From positions 1 through 49,515 of IMG/VR virus record IMGVR_UViG_3300029319_000082: DNA of 49,515 nt; one strand, given 5' to 3'. Source of the DNA: a virus. Each line of letters starts with the position of its first letter. Positions within the stretch are counted from its first letter, which is position 1. Shown in pieces: positions 1 to 6,850 of this stretch. Both the position numbers and the translations under genes were made by a program. The notes beneath the pieces were generated by a model. It worked only from the letters and a program-made list of their open reading frames with translations, searched no databases and was not told the DNA's origin.

Positions 1-538
1 TAAGAGGACCCTGTGATCTCAGAGGCCTCGGGGCTCCCCCTGTTCCAAGTAATGATGATAAGAAATTTTTCACGGCATCTTTTATTCTAAAAGCCGAACC
101 AGCATAGTTACCCACAGCCGTTTTTGCAATTCGATCTGCATCACCAGACTTAATTGCATCGTCAAGATCTTTAGAAGTAAATGGAGTGGTACTCAGAGTT
201 TCAATTGACGAGGGAACAAACGTGAGATCTGGTCTTTCAATTGCATCTCTCTCATCATCATCACGAACTGGTGGTTTTTTACCGACAACATTTGTACCAA
301 AGTAGTTTTTCTGCGCCTTGACGTTTCCTTGTTTGTATTGCGTGATTGCATTTCCTAGTCTTGTCGCCGAGGCATAAGCAGTTTGAAGAGGGGTCTGTGC
401 CTGTGTCGCACTCAAACTGGACAACGTTTGTTTACCAGCACCAAAACTTGACAGGTCTTGTGAAGACGTTTGAACTTTACCCAATTGATTTTGTCGGTTA
501 CTAAGTTGCTCTGATAATATTTCTTTATACTTCTTCAT
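1..538 (-). CDS. Partial gene, virion-type protein with N-terminal LxE site
   Basis: Open reading frame entering from the left window edge; the C-terminus is missing. It starts at ATG 536-538 (MKKYKEILSEQLSN) and runs 179 codons without a stop. The first ten residues end in ILSE followed by Gln, which fits the [L/I]xE site used by T4-type prohead proteases and resembles the short targeting peptides of many other proteins here. The rest is polar, Ser/Gln/Thr rich and has no recognised domain. It begins ten bases after the stop of the 469-residue gene upstream, with an AAGGA ribosome site. Function unknown; internal head protein is an inference. Confidence 0.7.
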   Translation of the reverse strand, partial: MKKYKEILSEQLSNRQNQLGKVQTSSQDLSSFGAGKQTLSSLSATQAQTPLQTAYASATRLGNAITQYKQGNVKAQKNYFGTNVVGKKPPVRDDDERDAIERPDLTFVPSSIETLSTTPFTSKDLDDAIKSGDADRIAKTAVGNYAGSAFRIKDAVKNFLSSLLGTGGAPRPLRSQGPL

Positions 539-547
539 TAGTTTTCC

Positions 548-1957
548 TTAGATTGCGTATCTTGCTTCAAACCTGAATCCAAAAATGTTTGCGAGTTTCC
601 CCATACCCTTACTGATTAGAACCGCTACAAAAGAAAATACTTTCTTAGCCGCTTTCACTAAAAAGTCTAATGCCTTTTTCACTTTATCTTTTGCCGCGGA
701 ACCAAAAGATTTCAAACGACCTCGAATGCTCTCGTTGAGCATTTGATCCATCTCATAGTCAAATTCTTCGACGAGTTCCGAATACATATGAAACTCCTCT
801 TTGTTCATTTGAAAGTTTTCTTTCAAGTATTTAGGTTCTAGGCGAAACGCCCCACCTCGACCAGTGCCTCGATCTGAGATTCTAAACTTGAATCCACCTT
901 TCTTGAAAAGATCATCGATGTGCTGAAAAATGTCTGCGTAGTAAACATCACCATCTGTGCCACCCCATGCAAACATATGAGTAGGCGAAAACTCTTTCTT
1001 AGTAAATCTGTTTTTGCCAGTAATAAGTTCAGTGAATAGAATTTTTTGCGTCTCGGCAGAGGTCATGAAGTTTGAGATTTCGTTGCTGATCTGCACATCA
1101 AGACCAGACTCATCAAACAATTCTTGTATGGCTTTGATATCTTCGCTGCTTGGTTTCGATGGGTTAAAACCTAATACACGACCAATGACTTTATCAAAAT
1201 CATCAATCTTTGAGCGTAGATCATAAAAGTTTTCTTTTGCCATAGTTTGTTTGACAATCGAGGCAACTCTCTTTGCAAACTTTTTCTGGCGAGGTGTATC
1301 TCTCAAAGTGGCTTGAATCACAGCAGACAACTCATTGTGTTGTGCGGATGCGTATTGTGCGCCTTCTTTTTTCTTCACAGAACAGTAGGAGACACGACCT
1401 TTTTTGATCGCAAAATCTGTTTTTGGTTCGCCGCTTCTCACACCAAACTCACGATAAACATCAGTCAAGTTTGATGGTTTATTATCCCCTGATACAGGAA
1501 ACGCTTCTTTGAATTTACCGTATTTTGATTCGAGGTTGTCTACGACTCTTGCGGCAAGATCAGATGCGGTTGGGTTGTCATTGGCACCAGGAAACTCACT
1601 CTTGTTGTTTCTTCTTTGAATCTCGTTAATGATGTCAACTTCAAACTTAGTGGCATCAACTGCCTTCTTTGTTCCCCCACCGCGAATATTGCTAAACGTA
1701 GATTCAATGGCACTCTTTGACGCAACGATCTTAAAAATATAACCATCTGGTCCACTCATGTGAATGGTCTCAGATTTCTTCGAAGATATGGTTATTGTGT
1801 TGTTTGTCTTTGTAGGTTTCTCAATTTCAAATTGATCACCATCTTTATATCCAAACTCTTCAAGTCTTTTGCCAAGTGCTGTGCCTGTCTTGAGTCCAAC
1901 CTTAACACCGGTACCCGCTTTGTAGTCTGTATCACGTTTTGAAATGATGCTTGCCAA
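548..1957 (-). CDS. Unknown 469-aa late protein with C-terminal LNE site and amphipathic tail
   Basis: Not recognised. I prefer TTG 1957 as start because AGGAG lies 7 bases before it; an in-frame GTG at 1972 would lie upstream of the transcription start predicted from the exact TATAAATA at 1975-1982. The body is mixed alpha/beta, lysine rich, without visible catalytic motif. Near the C-terminus the sequence QMLNESIRGRLKSFG gives a possible prohead-protease site (LNE then Ser), followed by about 50 residues that alternate Lys/Ala/Phe/Val, look amphipathic and end in a hydrophobic stretch (FSFVAVLISKGMG). Cleavage would release a membrane-active-looking peptide. Late expression fits a virion role, but this is inference. 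Confidence 0.75.
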   Translation of the reverse strand: MASIISKRDTDYKAGTGVKVGLKTGTALGKRLEEFGYKDGDQFEIEKPTKTNNTITISSKKSETIHMSGPDGYIFKIVASKSAIESTFSNIRGGGTKKAVDATKFEVDIINEIQRRNNKSEFPGANDNPTASDLAARVVDNLESKYGKFKEAFPVSGDNKPSNLTDVYREFGVRSGEPKTDFAIKKGRVSYCSVKKKEGAQYASAQHNELSAVIQATLRDTPRQKKFAKRVASIVKQTMAKENFYDLRSKIDDFDKVIGRVLGFNPSKPSSEDIKAIQELFDESGLDVQISNEISNFMTSAETQKILFTELITGKNRFTKKEFSPTHMFAWGGTDGDVYYADIFQHIDDLFKKGGFKFRISDRGTGRGGAFRLEPKYLKENFQMNKEEFHMYSELVEEFDYEMDQMLNESIRGRLKSFGSAAKDKVKKALDFLVKAAKKVFSFVAVLISKGMGKLANIFGFRFEARYAI

Positions 1958-1974
1958 GAGATTTCTCCTCACAA

Positions 1975-1982
1975 TATTTATA
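1975..1982 (-). promoter_or_regulatory. T4-type late promoter (TATAAATA)
   Basis: Reverse strand reads TATAAATA exactly, the T4 late promoter octamer recognised by gp55 with gp45 as activator. The start of transcription would fall near 1969, just before the AGGAG of the downstream gene. Confidence 0.6.
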
Positions 1983-2010
1983 CAAAAAGAAAGGCCCCTT
2001 ACGGGGCCTT
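1983..2010 (-). terminator. Rho-independent terminator
   Basis: Reverse strand: AAGGCCCC, loop GTAA, GGGGCCTT, then TCTTTTTG. The stem is a perfect 8 bp with a GNRA loop. It lies 20 bases after the 45-aa gene and just before the late promoter of the next gene, so it separates two transcription units. Confidence 0.7.
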
Positions 2011-2029
2011 GTGAGGAAGAAAACAGTTT

Positions 2030-2167
2030 TTACTTGAGTCGCTTACCATTTCCTGATCGGGAAGTTCTTGCTGAACCTGCCACTTTGACTCGTTTTGATC
2101 TTCGCGTTCTGCCTTGCTTGATCATATTCGAAACATGCTGACTTTCTTGACTTGTTTTGCGTGCCAT
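2030..2167 (-). CDS. Small basic protein, 45 aa
   Basis: Short reading frame beginning ATG 2165-2167 (MARKTSQESQHVSNM) with an AGGAG ribosome site 6 bases upstream and ending TAA 2030-2032. The product is very basic (KQGRTRRSKRVK) with a Ser/Arg-rich end, so nucleic-acid binding is possible but unproven. It is the last gene before the terminator at 1983-2010. Confidence 0.6.
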   Translation of the reverse strand: MARKTSQESQHVSNMIKQGRTRRSKRVKVAGSARTSRSGNGKRLK

Positions 2168-2176
2168 AGTTTTCTC

Positions 2177-2386
2177 CTATCTGGCTCTTGAGTATTCACG
2201 ATTCAAACGACGAACATTTTCTTTGCCTCTTGCGATGATAACTTCACCTGCTGTTTTGTGGCTATAGATCATGCGAGCGACAACTGGCTCAGAGTGTTTA
2301 TCGGCACACTTGACACAGTAGCATGTGTCTGGTACCGCTTCAAGACGAATCTCTGAAATTTCTTCTTGGCAGTCATGACATTTCAT
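2177..2386 (-). CDS. DksA/TraR-type C4 zinc finger protein, 69 aa
   Basis: Starts MKCHDCQEEISEIRLEA at ATG 2384-2386, overlapping the end of the DUF4385 gene by 14 bases. Two CxxC pairs (CHDC near residue 3, CYCVKC about 24 residues later) form the four-cysteine finger typical of the short DksA/TraR family, which in phages and plasmids binds the RNA polymerase secondary channel. The coiled coil with acidic tip found in full DksA is absent, so a transcription effect is only a family-based guess. A longer in-frame start upstream lies inside the DUF4385 gene and adds no conserved sequence. Confidence 0.7.
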   Translation of the reverse strand: MKCHDCQEEISEIRLEAVPDTCYCVKCADKHSEPVVARMIYSHKTAGEVIIARGKENVRRLNREYSRAR

Positions 2387-2840
2387 TTTCTTGCTTTCTC
2401 CATGCTTTATACAATACACGATATTTCGGGTCTTGTCTAGCATCATCATATGCTTTTTTGAAAATTTTTGCTGATTTGGCTTTATCACAAGTCCAATGAT
2501 CTGGCTCTTGTGGCTTTACATTGCCATTCTCATCGTATTTTTTGCCACTACGATGGTTTGCATAGCGTCTTGCCCTTGTCCATCCCATCATGAGAAACTT
2601 ACGTGCCATATCAGCGCCAACAAAGTCACCACGAACAACATAGTCGTGGAACATAGTAGTAATTCGATCCGACGATATCTTGGCGATTTCGGGCGTGCGA
2701 AAACGCCAATGTTGACAAATTTCCGATTTATATGGTTCAACTAACAATACTCCTTGCTCACCTCTACCAATTCGGTAGAGTTCTGGGTTCTCACGAAAAT
2801 CGATATTGTCGTAGTCTAGTGTGTAGTCAAATTCTTTCAT
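2373..2840 (-). CDS. DUF4385 family protein, 155 aa
   Basis: Begins MKEFDYTLDYDNIDFREN and contains GRGEQGVLLVEPYKSE, HWRFRTPEIA, DFVGADMARKFLMMG and RARRYANHRSGKKY, the conserved blocks I associate with DUF4385, a family of unknown function seen in phages and bacteria. Length matches the family. The ATG overlaps the stop of the preceding 32-aa membrane ORF (TAATG), suggesting translational coupling. No biochemical role can be given. Confidence 0.8.
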   Translation of the reverse strand: MKEFDYTLDYDNIDFRENPELYRIGRGEQGVLLVEPYKSEICQHWRFRTPEIAKISSDRITTMFHDYVVRGDFVGADMARKFLMMGWTRARRYANHRSGKKYDENGNVKPQEPDHWTCDKAKSAKIFKKAYDDARQDPKYRVLYKAWRKQENEMS

Positions 2841-2938
2841 TAGGAATTATCCTTTACATACCATACTACAAAGGTAGTCGCTAGTGTCAAGCACAAAAAC
2901 GGTGCGAAACAATAACCAAAAAACTCAAGTAGATTCAT
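2840..2938 (-). CDS. Tiny membrane protein, 32 aa
   Basis: ATG 2936-2938 to TAA 2840-2842; product MNLLEFFGYCFAPFLCLTLA followed by TTFVVWYVKDNS. It is one hydrophobic helix with a short polar end. The start overlaps the stop of the upstream 28-aa ORF (ATGA) and the stop overlaps the start of the DUF4385 gene (TAATG). Coupling on both sides is the main evidence that it is translated. Function unknown. Confidence 0.5.
   Translation of the reverse strand: MNLLEFFGYCFAPFLCLTLATTFVVWYVKDNS
2863..2890 (-). promoter_or_regulatory. Possible sigma70-type promoter inside the 32-aa ORF
   Basis: Reverse strand TTGACA (2885-2890), 16 bp, TAGTAT (2863-2868). The -35 is perfect and the -10 matches 4 of 6. 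It would serve the DUF4385 and zinc-finger genes. It lies within a small ORF, so it is less certain than the other promoters listed. Confidence 0.35.
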
Positions 2939-3021
2939 TTTGTTTTATCCACATATGCTAGAGAAACAAAAAGTAAAAAAACAAAAAACCAAAAAATGAG
3001 AGGCTGTAGAATCCAGTTCAT
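2935..3021 (-). CDS. Tiny membrane protein, 28 aa
   Basis: ATG 3019-3021 to TGA 2935-2937; product MNWILQPLIFWFFVFLLFVS then LAYVDKTK, a single very hydrophobic, aromatic-rich helix with a basic end. Its ATG overlaps the stop of the upstream 33-aa ORF and its stop overlaps the next start. Probably a small inner-membrane peptide; function unknown. Confidence 0.5.
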   Translation of the reverse strand: MNWILQPLIFWFFVFLLFVSLAYVDKTK

Positions 3022-3119
3022 CGGCGACCCCAAAAATCATCAAGAAACCCAGACCCAAAGCAGACGCCAAGAATCAATCCGATTGTGAAACCACCAAGTG
3101 TAAAAATTGCAGTAAACAT
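3018..3119 (-). CDS. Tiny membrane protein, 33 aa
   Basis: ATG 3117-3119 preceded by AAGGAG, ending TGA 3018-3020. Product MFTAIFTLGGFTIGLILGVC then FGSGFLDDFWGRR: a glycine-rich transmembrane helix with a charged C-terminus. Glycines spaced four residues apart suggest helix packing. First of three coupled mini-ORFs. Confidence 0.55.
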   Translation of the reverse strand: MFTAIFTLGGFTIGLILGVCFGSGFLDDFWGRR

Positions 3120-3122
3120 TAA

Positions 3123-3338
3123 TCATAATCTCCTTGAGTATTGACTCATAACTTCACTGTCAGGGTTATCAGTATTTTGCCTTGTGATAGTTATGACGCT
3201 AGTATTGCGAGTCTTACTTTTTTGTTTGCTTGGTGTGCTTTCTCTCCAAGAACTTTTACGAGATCCACCACCGATGCAAACACAAACAATGAAACCGAAA
3301 AAATACAAAAATACCAAACAGACAACTAGAAGTTCCAT
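3123..3338 (-). CDS. Small membrane protein, 71 aa
   Basis: Starts MELLVVCLVFLYFFGFIVCV: an N-terminal membrane helix of about 22 residues, followed by a Gly/Ser/Lys/Arg-rich polar tail ending SQYSRRL. The ATG follows directly on the TGA of the upstream 54-aa membrane protein (TGAATG). No family recognised. The topology (one helix, basic tail) fits an inner-membrane accessory protein. Confidence 0.6.
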   Translation of the reverse strand: MELLVVCLVFLYFFGFIVCVCIGGGSRKSSWRESTPSKQKSKTRNTSVITITRQNTDNPDSEVMSQYSRRL

Positions 3339-3503
3339 TCAAGCCTCTGCGTTTCTTGCTAAAATCATCAGAGGTGCAACCCACAGCCCAACGAAAATTC
3401 CTGAAAGTTGATCGTGGGTGAACCAAAGAGCCACCGAGATGAGAATGGACAGGAATCCTGTAGCCCAACAATATTTTGATAATAGAGAATTTTTCTTAAG
3501 CAT
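3339..3503 (-). CDS. Small membrane protein, 54 aa, two helices
   Basis: ATG 3501-3503 with AAGGAG 7 bases upstream, stop TGA 3339-3341. Product begins MLKKNSLLSKYCWATGFLSI; two hydrophobic segments (about residues 11-27 and 34-49) are joined by a short polar turn containing THDQ. The start overlaps the stop of the 61-aa gene (TAATG). Two helices with a short loop also fit a holin, and a lysozyme lies three genes upstream, but there is no sequence match to confirm that. Confidence 0.55.
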   Translation of the reverse strand: MLKKNSLLSKYCWATGFLSILISVALWFTHDQLSGIFVGLWVAPLMILARNAEA

Positions 3504-3688
3504 TATACGCTCCTTTCATAATAACCTTTTACAGTGCGACGTTCAATGGCCGCTTCGGCATCCTTACGTCCACGACGGGACTTGATTGTGCCCTTGCCCC
3601 ATGCCGAACGAACAACAACATGGCGACGTACGGCAGAGCCTTCTCGCTCTGCTTCAAGATCAAACTGGTCAATCACTCGTTTTGCCAT
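3503..3688 (-). CDS. Small basic protein, 61 aa
   Basis: MAKRVIDQFDLEAEREGSAV, then an arginine-rich body (VRRHVVVRSAWGKGTIKSRR) ending YYERSV. No family recognised. It sits in the coupled chain between the 97-aa gene (stop TAA directly followed by this ATG) and the two-helix membrane protein. The basic charge suggests nucleic-acid binding; that is inference only. Confidence 0.6.
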   Translation of the reverse strand: MAKRVIDQFDLEAEREGSAVRRHVVVRSAWGKGTIKSRRGRKDAEAAIERRTVKGYYERSV

Positions 3689-3982
3689 TTAGGCATCCCC
3701 CATCAACCAACTAAAGAAACCACCAGACTTTTTGGGTTGTGCAACATTTGTGTCATCGAGCAAAGTCACAGGTTCTTCGTTTGATCCTTGCACAATCGCA
3801 AAATACTTTGGAAGATCCTCTTTGTTTTTTTCTGCTCTCTTGGCAGCCCGCTCAAGTTCTTTGTCTGTCAACAGAAGTTGAATGACATCATCCTCTCCTG
3901 GGCCAGCGTCAGACTTGACGTATGTTGCGAAAAAATATTCTTTGTCTGCTGCTCGATGTGCGTTTTTGTTTTCAACTTTCAT
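3689..3982 (-). CDS. Unknown protein, 97 aa
   Basis: Starts MKVENKNAHRAADKEYFFAT. The middle is alpha/beta with IQLLLTDKELERAAKRAEKN, and the C-terminus carries an aromatic motif GGFFSWLMGDA that could dock on a partner or a membrane. The ATG overlaps the end of the lysozyme gene by four bases, so the two are coupled. No family recognised. Confidence 0.65.
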   Translation of the reverse strand: MKVENKNAHRAADKEYFFATYVKSDAGPGEDDVIQLLLTDKELERAAKRAEKNKEDLPKYFAIVQGSNEEPVTLLDDTNVAQPKKSGGFFSWLMGDA

Positions 3983-4449
3983 TTCAATTCATCCTTCACT
4001 TTCTTTACTTTGTTCCAAAACTTTTTAGTTGATTCTTTTTTGTAGCCGTTGGGGCCGCCGTTGTGATTACGAGAAAAATCTTCTTCTGTAGGCTCTCGAC
4101 CGAGACGCTCTTCTGTGGTATAAAGATCTGCGTAGCACAAAACGACCTCTGTTGCATACTCACGATCATAGCACGAGGAATAGTCACCGTCAAGTTGGCA
4201 ATGATTTTTTGCATCAAGCCAATAGGAATAGTGAATCTGATAACAGCCAATTGCATCGCCATTATCGCCAACTGCATCTGGATTGTCATTTGATTCTACG
4301 ATTCGAATGGCACGAAGAAGTTTTTCCAAGTCAATCTGTTTTTCTGTGGCATGACCAATCTTTGGCGTGTTTGTGGCTACCATCAAACGAGGCCAAAGAA
4401 GATAACCTGTCGTTGCCAGAACAACCGTCGCAAAAATACTGTTCTTCAA
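3979..4449 (-). CDS. Destabilase/i-type lysozyme-like endolysin, 156 aa
   Basis: TTG start at 4449 with GGA upstream. An N-terminal hydrophobic segment (IFATVVLATTGYLLW) is a likely signal anchor. The catalytic domain follows: AIRIVESNDNPDAVGDNGDA, IGCYQIHYSYWLDA, CYDREYATEVVLCYADLY, and NHNGGPNGYKKESTKKFW, which match the pattern of destabilase (invertebrate-type) lysozymes that cut peptidoglycan. The Glu in VESND is the likely acid catalyst. The signal anchor suggests export by the host Sec system. Divergent from the P-loop gene at 4485, 35 bases away. Confidence 0.75.
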   Translation of the reverse strand: MKNSIFATVVLATTGYLLWPRLMVATNTPKIGHATEKQIDLEKLLRAIRIVESNDNPDAVGDNGDAIGCYQIHYSYWLDAKNHCQLDGDYSSCYDREYATEVVLCYADLYTTEERLGREPTEEDFSRNHNGGPNGYKKESTKKFWNKVKKVKDELK

Positions 4450-4460
4450 TGTGTATCCTT

Positions 4461-4468
4461 TCTAAATA
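4461..4468 (+). promoter_or_regulatory. Possible late promoter (TCTAAATA)
   Basis: TCTAAATA on the plus strand, one step from the T4 late octamer. The transcript would begin near 4474, just before the GAGGA ribosome site of the P-loop/EF-hand gene. Confidence 0.35.
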
Positions 4469-4484
4469 CTATGGCGAGGAAAAT

Positions 4485-6014
4485 ATGTTTTCATTCAAAA
4501 ATTTCGATAAGCAAAGTCTACAAGAAAAATTAGTAGTTGTCAACAAAGGAAAGAAGGAAGGTCAAGTTATTTTCCTTGCTGGCGGGGCAGGCTCTGGCAA
4601 AGGTTTCGCCATTGACAATTTCATCGCTGCCGAATCATACAAAGTTGTCAACCCAGATGATCTCAAAGTATTGGCACTGAGTCTTGGTAAAAAGAAGCCA
4701 GATGAGTACCCAGAGTATGCAGATCTTGACATGAAGAATCCAGAAGATGTGGCAAAACTACATGCCATTATCAAGGGTAAAGGATTGTTTCCGAAGAAGA
4801 TGTCCATGCTCATGAAGAAAACCGAATCTGGTATGCTACCCAATCTTCTTATCGACAAAACGATGAAAGATGTTGATGATTTTTATGAATTTTTACCAAC
4901 TTTATTGCGAGCAGGATACAAGCCACAAAATATTCACTTGATTTGGGTTCTCACAGACTATCGCATGGCGCTTGTGCAGAATAGAAAAAGAGCCAGAACT
5001 GTGCCAGACAAGATTCTTATCAAGACGCATAAAGGTGCAGCGAGAACCATGCGTGACTATTTCATTCGAAACTACCCGCCAGATATTAATGGAGAGTTTT
5101 ATGTCATCATTGGTGGCCCACAGAACACAGTGTTCTTCTCGAACAACAAAGGCAAAGCATTGAATGGCTCTGATGGTTTGCCTTTCGCTATCAAAGACTT
5201 TAAATACTTCAAACTCAAGAGTGCAGGTAGGTCAAACATTGATAAAGACTCAGAGATTGCAAAAAAGGTTTATGGTCTAGTAGATCAATACGCACCCGAT
5301 TTAAGTGAACAAACGATTCCTCTTTCCACAATCGCTGCCGCCCCATTTGTTGGCCCAGTTTTAGATCGATACGAGTTAGAAGATTTCAATTTTAGAACGA
5401 AAGCGGTAGAAGATCGTCTAAAGCGTCTTGAGGATGAAAGACTAAGAAGAGAACGGGGTGATCTAGGTTTCCCACCAGAGGCAGACACAGATGGAGATGG
5501 GCAACTAAGTGTCATAGAATTTTTTAACTATGTTGATATTATGGCACAAGAACTTGGTATATCTGATGATTTAAAGGCAGCCGTTATTGCGTTGCTCACT
5601 GGTCGCCCACCAGGACCAAAAGGCTTACTGGCTTTGGCGTCTGCATCGAATCGCAAAAAACTCAAAAAACTACTCAAAAGAATCAATAAAAGATTCAACG
5701 GTGGTAGAGGGTTAGGTTTACCATTTGAGATTCCAACTGAACTACCTGAACTACCGAGCCTACCGAACATAGGAAATATTTTCAAAGAAGAAAAAACTAC
5801 ACCAACCGGTGTAGCACCTTACTTTTATGTAAGACCAGATTACAGTGATGTGGAAATTGATCCAGAACTCAGAGATTTTTACATAAGAATGATTTCCGCG
5901 ATTCTTGAAAGGGAACGTAAATCTAAATTCAGAGTTGTAAAACCTACAGAGGTTGCACCAGAGTTAGACTATGATCCATATGATCCACCTATGGGCACAA
6001 AACCTATGAGTTGA
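4485..6014 (+). CDS. P-loop (zeta-toxin/kinase-like) protein with EF-hand, 509 aa
   Basis: ATG 4485 follows GAGGA by four bases; the longer in-frame extension upstream is antisense to the lysozyme gene and is rejected. Residues 25-45 hold a Walker A loop (LAGGAGSGKG, about 31-40) like zeta toxins and small nucleotide kinases; PNLLIDKTM and IHLIWVLTDY follow as the expected core strands. Residues 334-346 read DTDGDGQLSVIEF, a textbook EF-hand calcium loop (D1, D3, D5, G6, L8, E12). The C-terminal third is Pro/Lys rich and disordered. It is the only plus-strand gene in the left 29 kb. An early SLQEK could be a prohead-protease site. Substrate unknown; a virion-carried kinase is possible. Confidence 0.7.
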   Translation: MFSFKNFDKQSLQEKLVVVNKGKKEGQVIFLAGGAGSGKGFAIDNFIAAESYKVVNPDDLKVLALSLGKKKPDEYPEYADLDMKNPEDVAKLHAIIKGKGLFPKKMSMLMKKTESGMLPNLLIDKTMKDVDDFYEFLPTLLRAGYKPQNIHLIWVLTDYRMALVQNRKRARTVPDKILIKTHKGAARTMRDYFIRNYPPDINGEFYVIIGGPQNTVFFSNNKGKALNGSDGLPFAIKDFKYFKLKSAGRSNIDKDSEIAKKVYGLVDQYAPDLSEQTIPLSTIAAAPFVGPVLDRYELEDFNFRTKAVEDRLKRLEDERLRRERGDLGFPPEADTDGDGQLSVIEFFNYVDIMAQELGISDDLKAAVIALLTGRPPGPKGLLALASASNRKKLKKLLKRINKRFNGGRGLGLPFEIPTELPELPSLPNIGNIFKEEKTTPTGVAPYFYVRPDYSDVEIDPELRDFYIRMISAILERERKSKFRVVKPTEVAPELDYDPYDPPMGTKPMS

Positions 6015-6016
6015 AA

Positions 6017-6089
6017 TAGTCCCACCGGGATTCGAACCCGGACTGGATGGATTTTAAGTCCACTGCCTCTGCCGTTGGGCTATGGGACC
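6017..6089 (-). tRNA. tRNA-Leu (anticodon UAA), short variable loop
   Basis: Cloverleaf on the minus strand: acceptor GGTCCCA/TGGGACT, anticodon stem GTGGA/TCCAT with loop CTTAAAA (anticodon UAA), T arm CCGGG-TTCGAAT-CCCGG. The variable loop is only CCAGT (5 nt), unusual for leucine. CCA is not encoded (3' end is a single A). Confidence 0.85.
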
Positions 6090-6093
6090 TGAA

Positions 6094-6167
6094 TGAGAGT
6101 GATAGGACTCGAACCTACAACAACAAGAACCTAAATCTTGCGCCTCTGCCAATTGGGCTACACTCCC
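6094..6167 (-). tRNA. tRNA-Leu (anticodon UAG), short variable loop
   Basis: Acceptor GGGAGTG/CACTCTC, anticodon stem CAAGA/TCTTG with loop TTTAGGT (anticodon UAG, reads CUA), T arm GTAGG-TTCGAGT-CCTAT. The variable loop is TTGTT (5 nt), again lacking the long arm normal in bacterial tRNA-Leu. Confidence 0.85.
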
Positions 6168-6184
6168 GCTACCCTCCGAAGGAA

Positions 6185-6257
6185 CGCTCTCGGCAGGATT
6201 CGAACCTGCAATCTACTGATTAGAAGTCAGTTGCATTATCCGTTATGCTACGAGAGC
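6185..6257 (-). tRNA. tRNA-Arg (anticodon UCU)
   Basis: Acceptor GCTCTCG/CGAGAGC, anticodon stem ACTGA/TCAGT with loop CTTCTAA (anticodon UCU, reads AGA), T arm TGCAGG-TTCGAAT-CCTGC. AGA is a frequent arginine codon in the phage genes of this window, so this tRNA would supplement the host pool. Confidence 0.9.
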
Positions 6258-6263
6258 CTAAAA

Positions 6264-6635
6264 TTATTCTTTAGTCAATGTTAGTTTTTGTGTTGTCGCT
6301 GGATCAGGCATCACCAGATTTGAGTACCACTTTGTGACAGCCTTTTCATACTGCTCAACAAACTCATCGGTGACTGGGCAATACCAATTCACCTTATCGA
6401 CACTGATACAAACGACACCATCTTTTTCAATGTGATCAATCCATGGTAGCAACATCATTGGTGATTGAATATCTTTTCGCAAAATAATTGCCACGTTTTT
6501 CAATTTGACATCATTGAATGATGAATCGTCTAACTGAACAGGTAGATTTTCAATATCTTCCTGTGTTGCCAATTCTGCAACCAAATTCTCTCCTGTTGCG
6601 AGGCAGACATTAATAAACTTACGCTCTTCGCTCAT
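6264..6635 (-). CDS. Unknown protein, 123 aa
   Basis: Starts MSEERKFINVCLATGENLVA; the ATG overlaps the stop of the MAGKGD protein (ATGA). The N-terminal 80 residues look like a small beta-rich domain (INVCLATGENLVAEL, KLKNVAIILRK, MMLLPWIDH, GVVCISVDKVNWY), reminiscent of an Sm-like barrel, but I cannot confirm this. The C-terminal helix is followed by a Thr-rich tail. It lies between tRNA genes in one transcription unit. Confidence 0.7.
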   Translation of the reverse strand: MSEERKFINVCLATGENLVAELATQEDIENLPVQLDDSSFNDVKLKNVAIILRKDIQSPMMLLPWIDHIEKDGVVCISVDKVNWYCPVTDEFVEQYEKAVTKWYSNLVMPDPATTQKLTLTKE

Positions 6636-6838
6636 TGTTTTTTCCTTTCTGTATTTGATTGATCCACTCCCTGACGTTTACGCTTGTTGTTGGTAGTGGT
6701 TTTCTTTTTCCTTTGAGATACGCTTTTTGCATTTGATGATGCGTTTCTTTTCCTGTGCTTAACACCGAATACCCTTTCCCAATTTTCATCCCATTTCTTT
6801 TGGTCAACTTGTCTGTAAGTATCACCTTTTCCAGCCAT
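6632..6838 (-). CDS. Small MAGKGD-type phage protein, 68 aa
   Basis: ATG 6836-6838 preceded by GGAG; an upstream extension would run into tRNA-Thr and is rejected. The start MAGKGDTYRQVDQKKWDENW matches a short N-terminal motif common in small phage proteins of unknown role (MAGKGD...W..NW). The rest is Lys/Arg/Asn rich and probably disordered. It follows tRNA-Thr on the same predicted transcript. Confidence 0.7.
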   Translation of the reverse strand: MAGKGDTYRQVDQKKWDENWERVFGVKHRKRNASSNAKSVSQRKKKTTTNNKRKRQGVDQSNTERKKQ

Positions 6839-6850
6839 TTTTTCTCCAAA

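Noticed and set aside
4152-4484. N-terminal extension of the P-loop gene
   Set aside because: Antisense to the lysozyme gene, His/Gln-rich shadow sequence; a proper start with GAGGA occurs at 4485.
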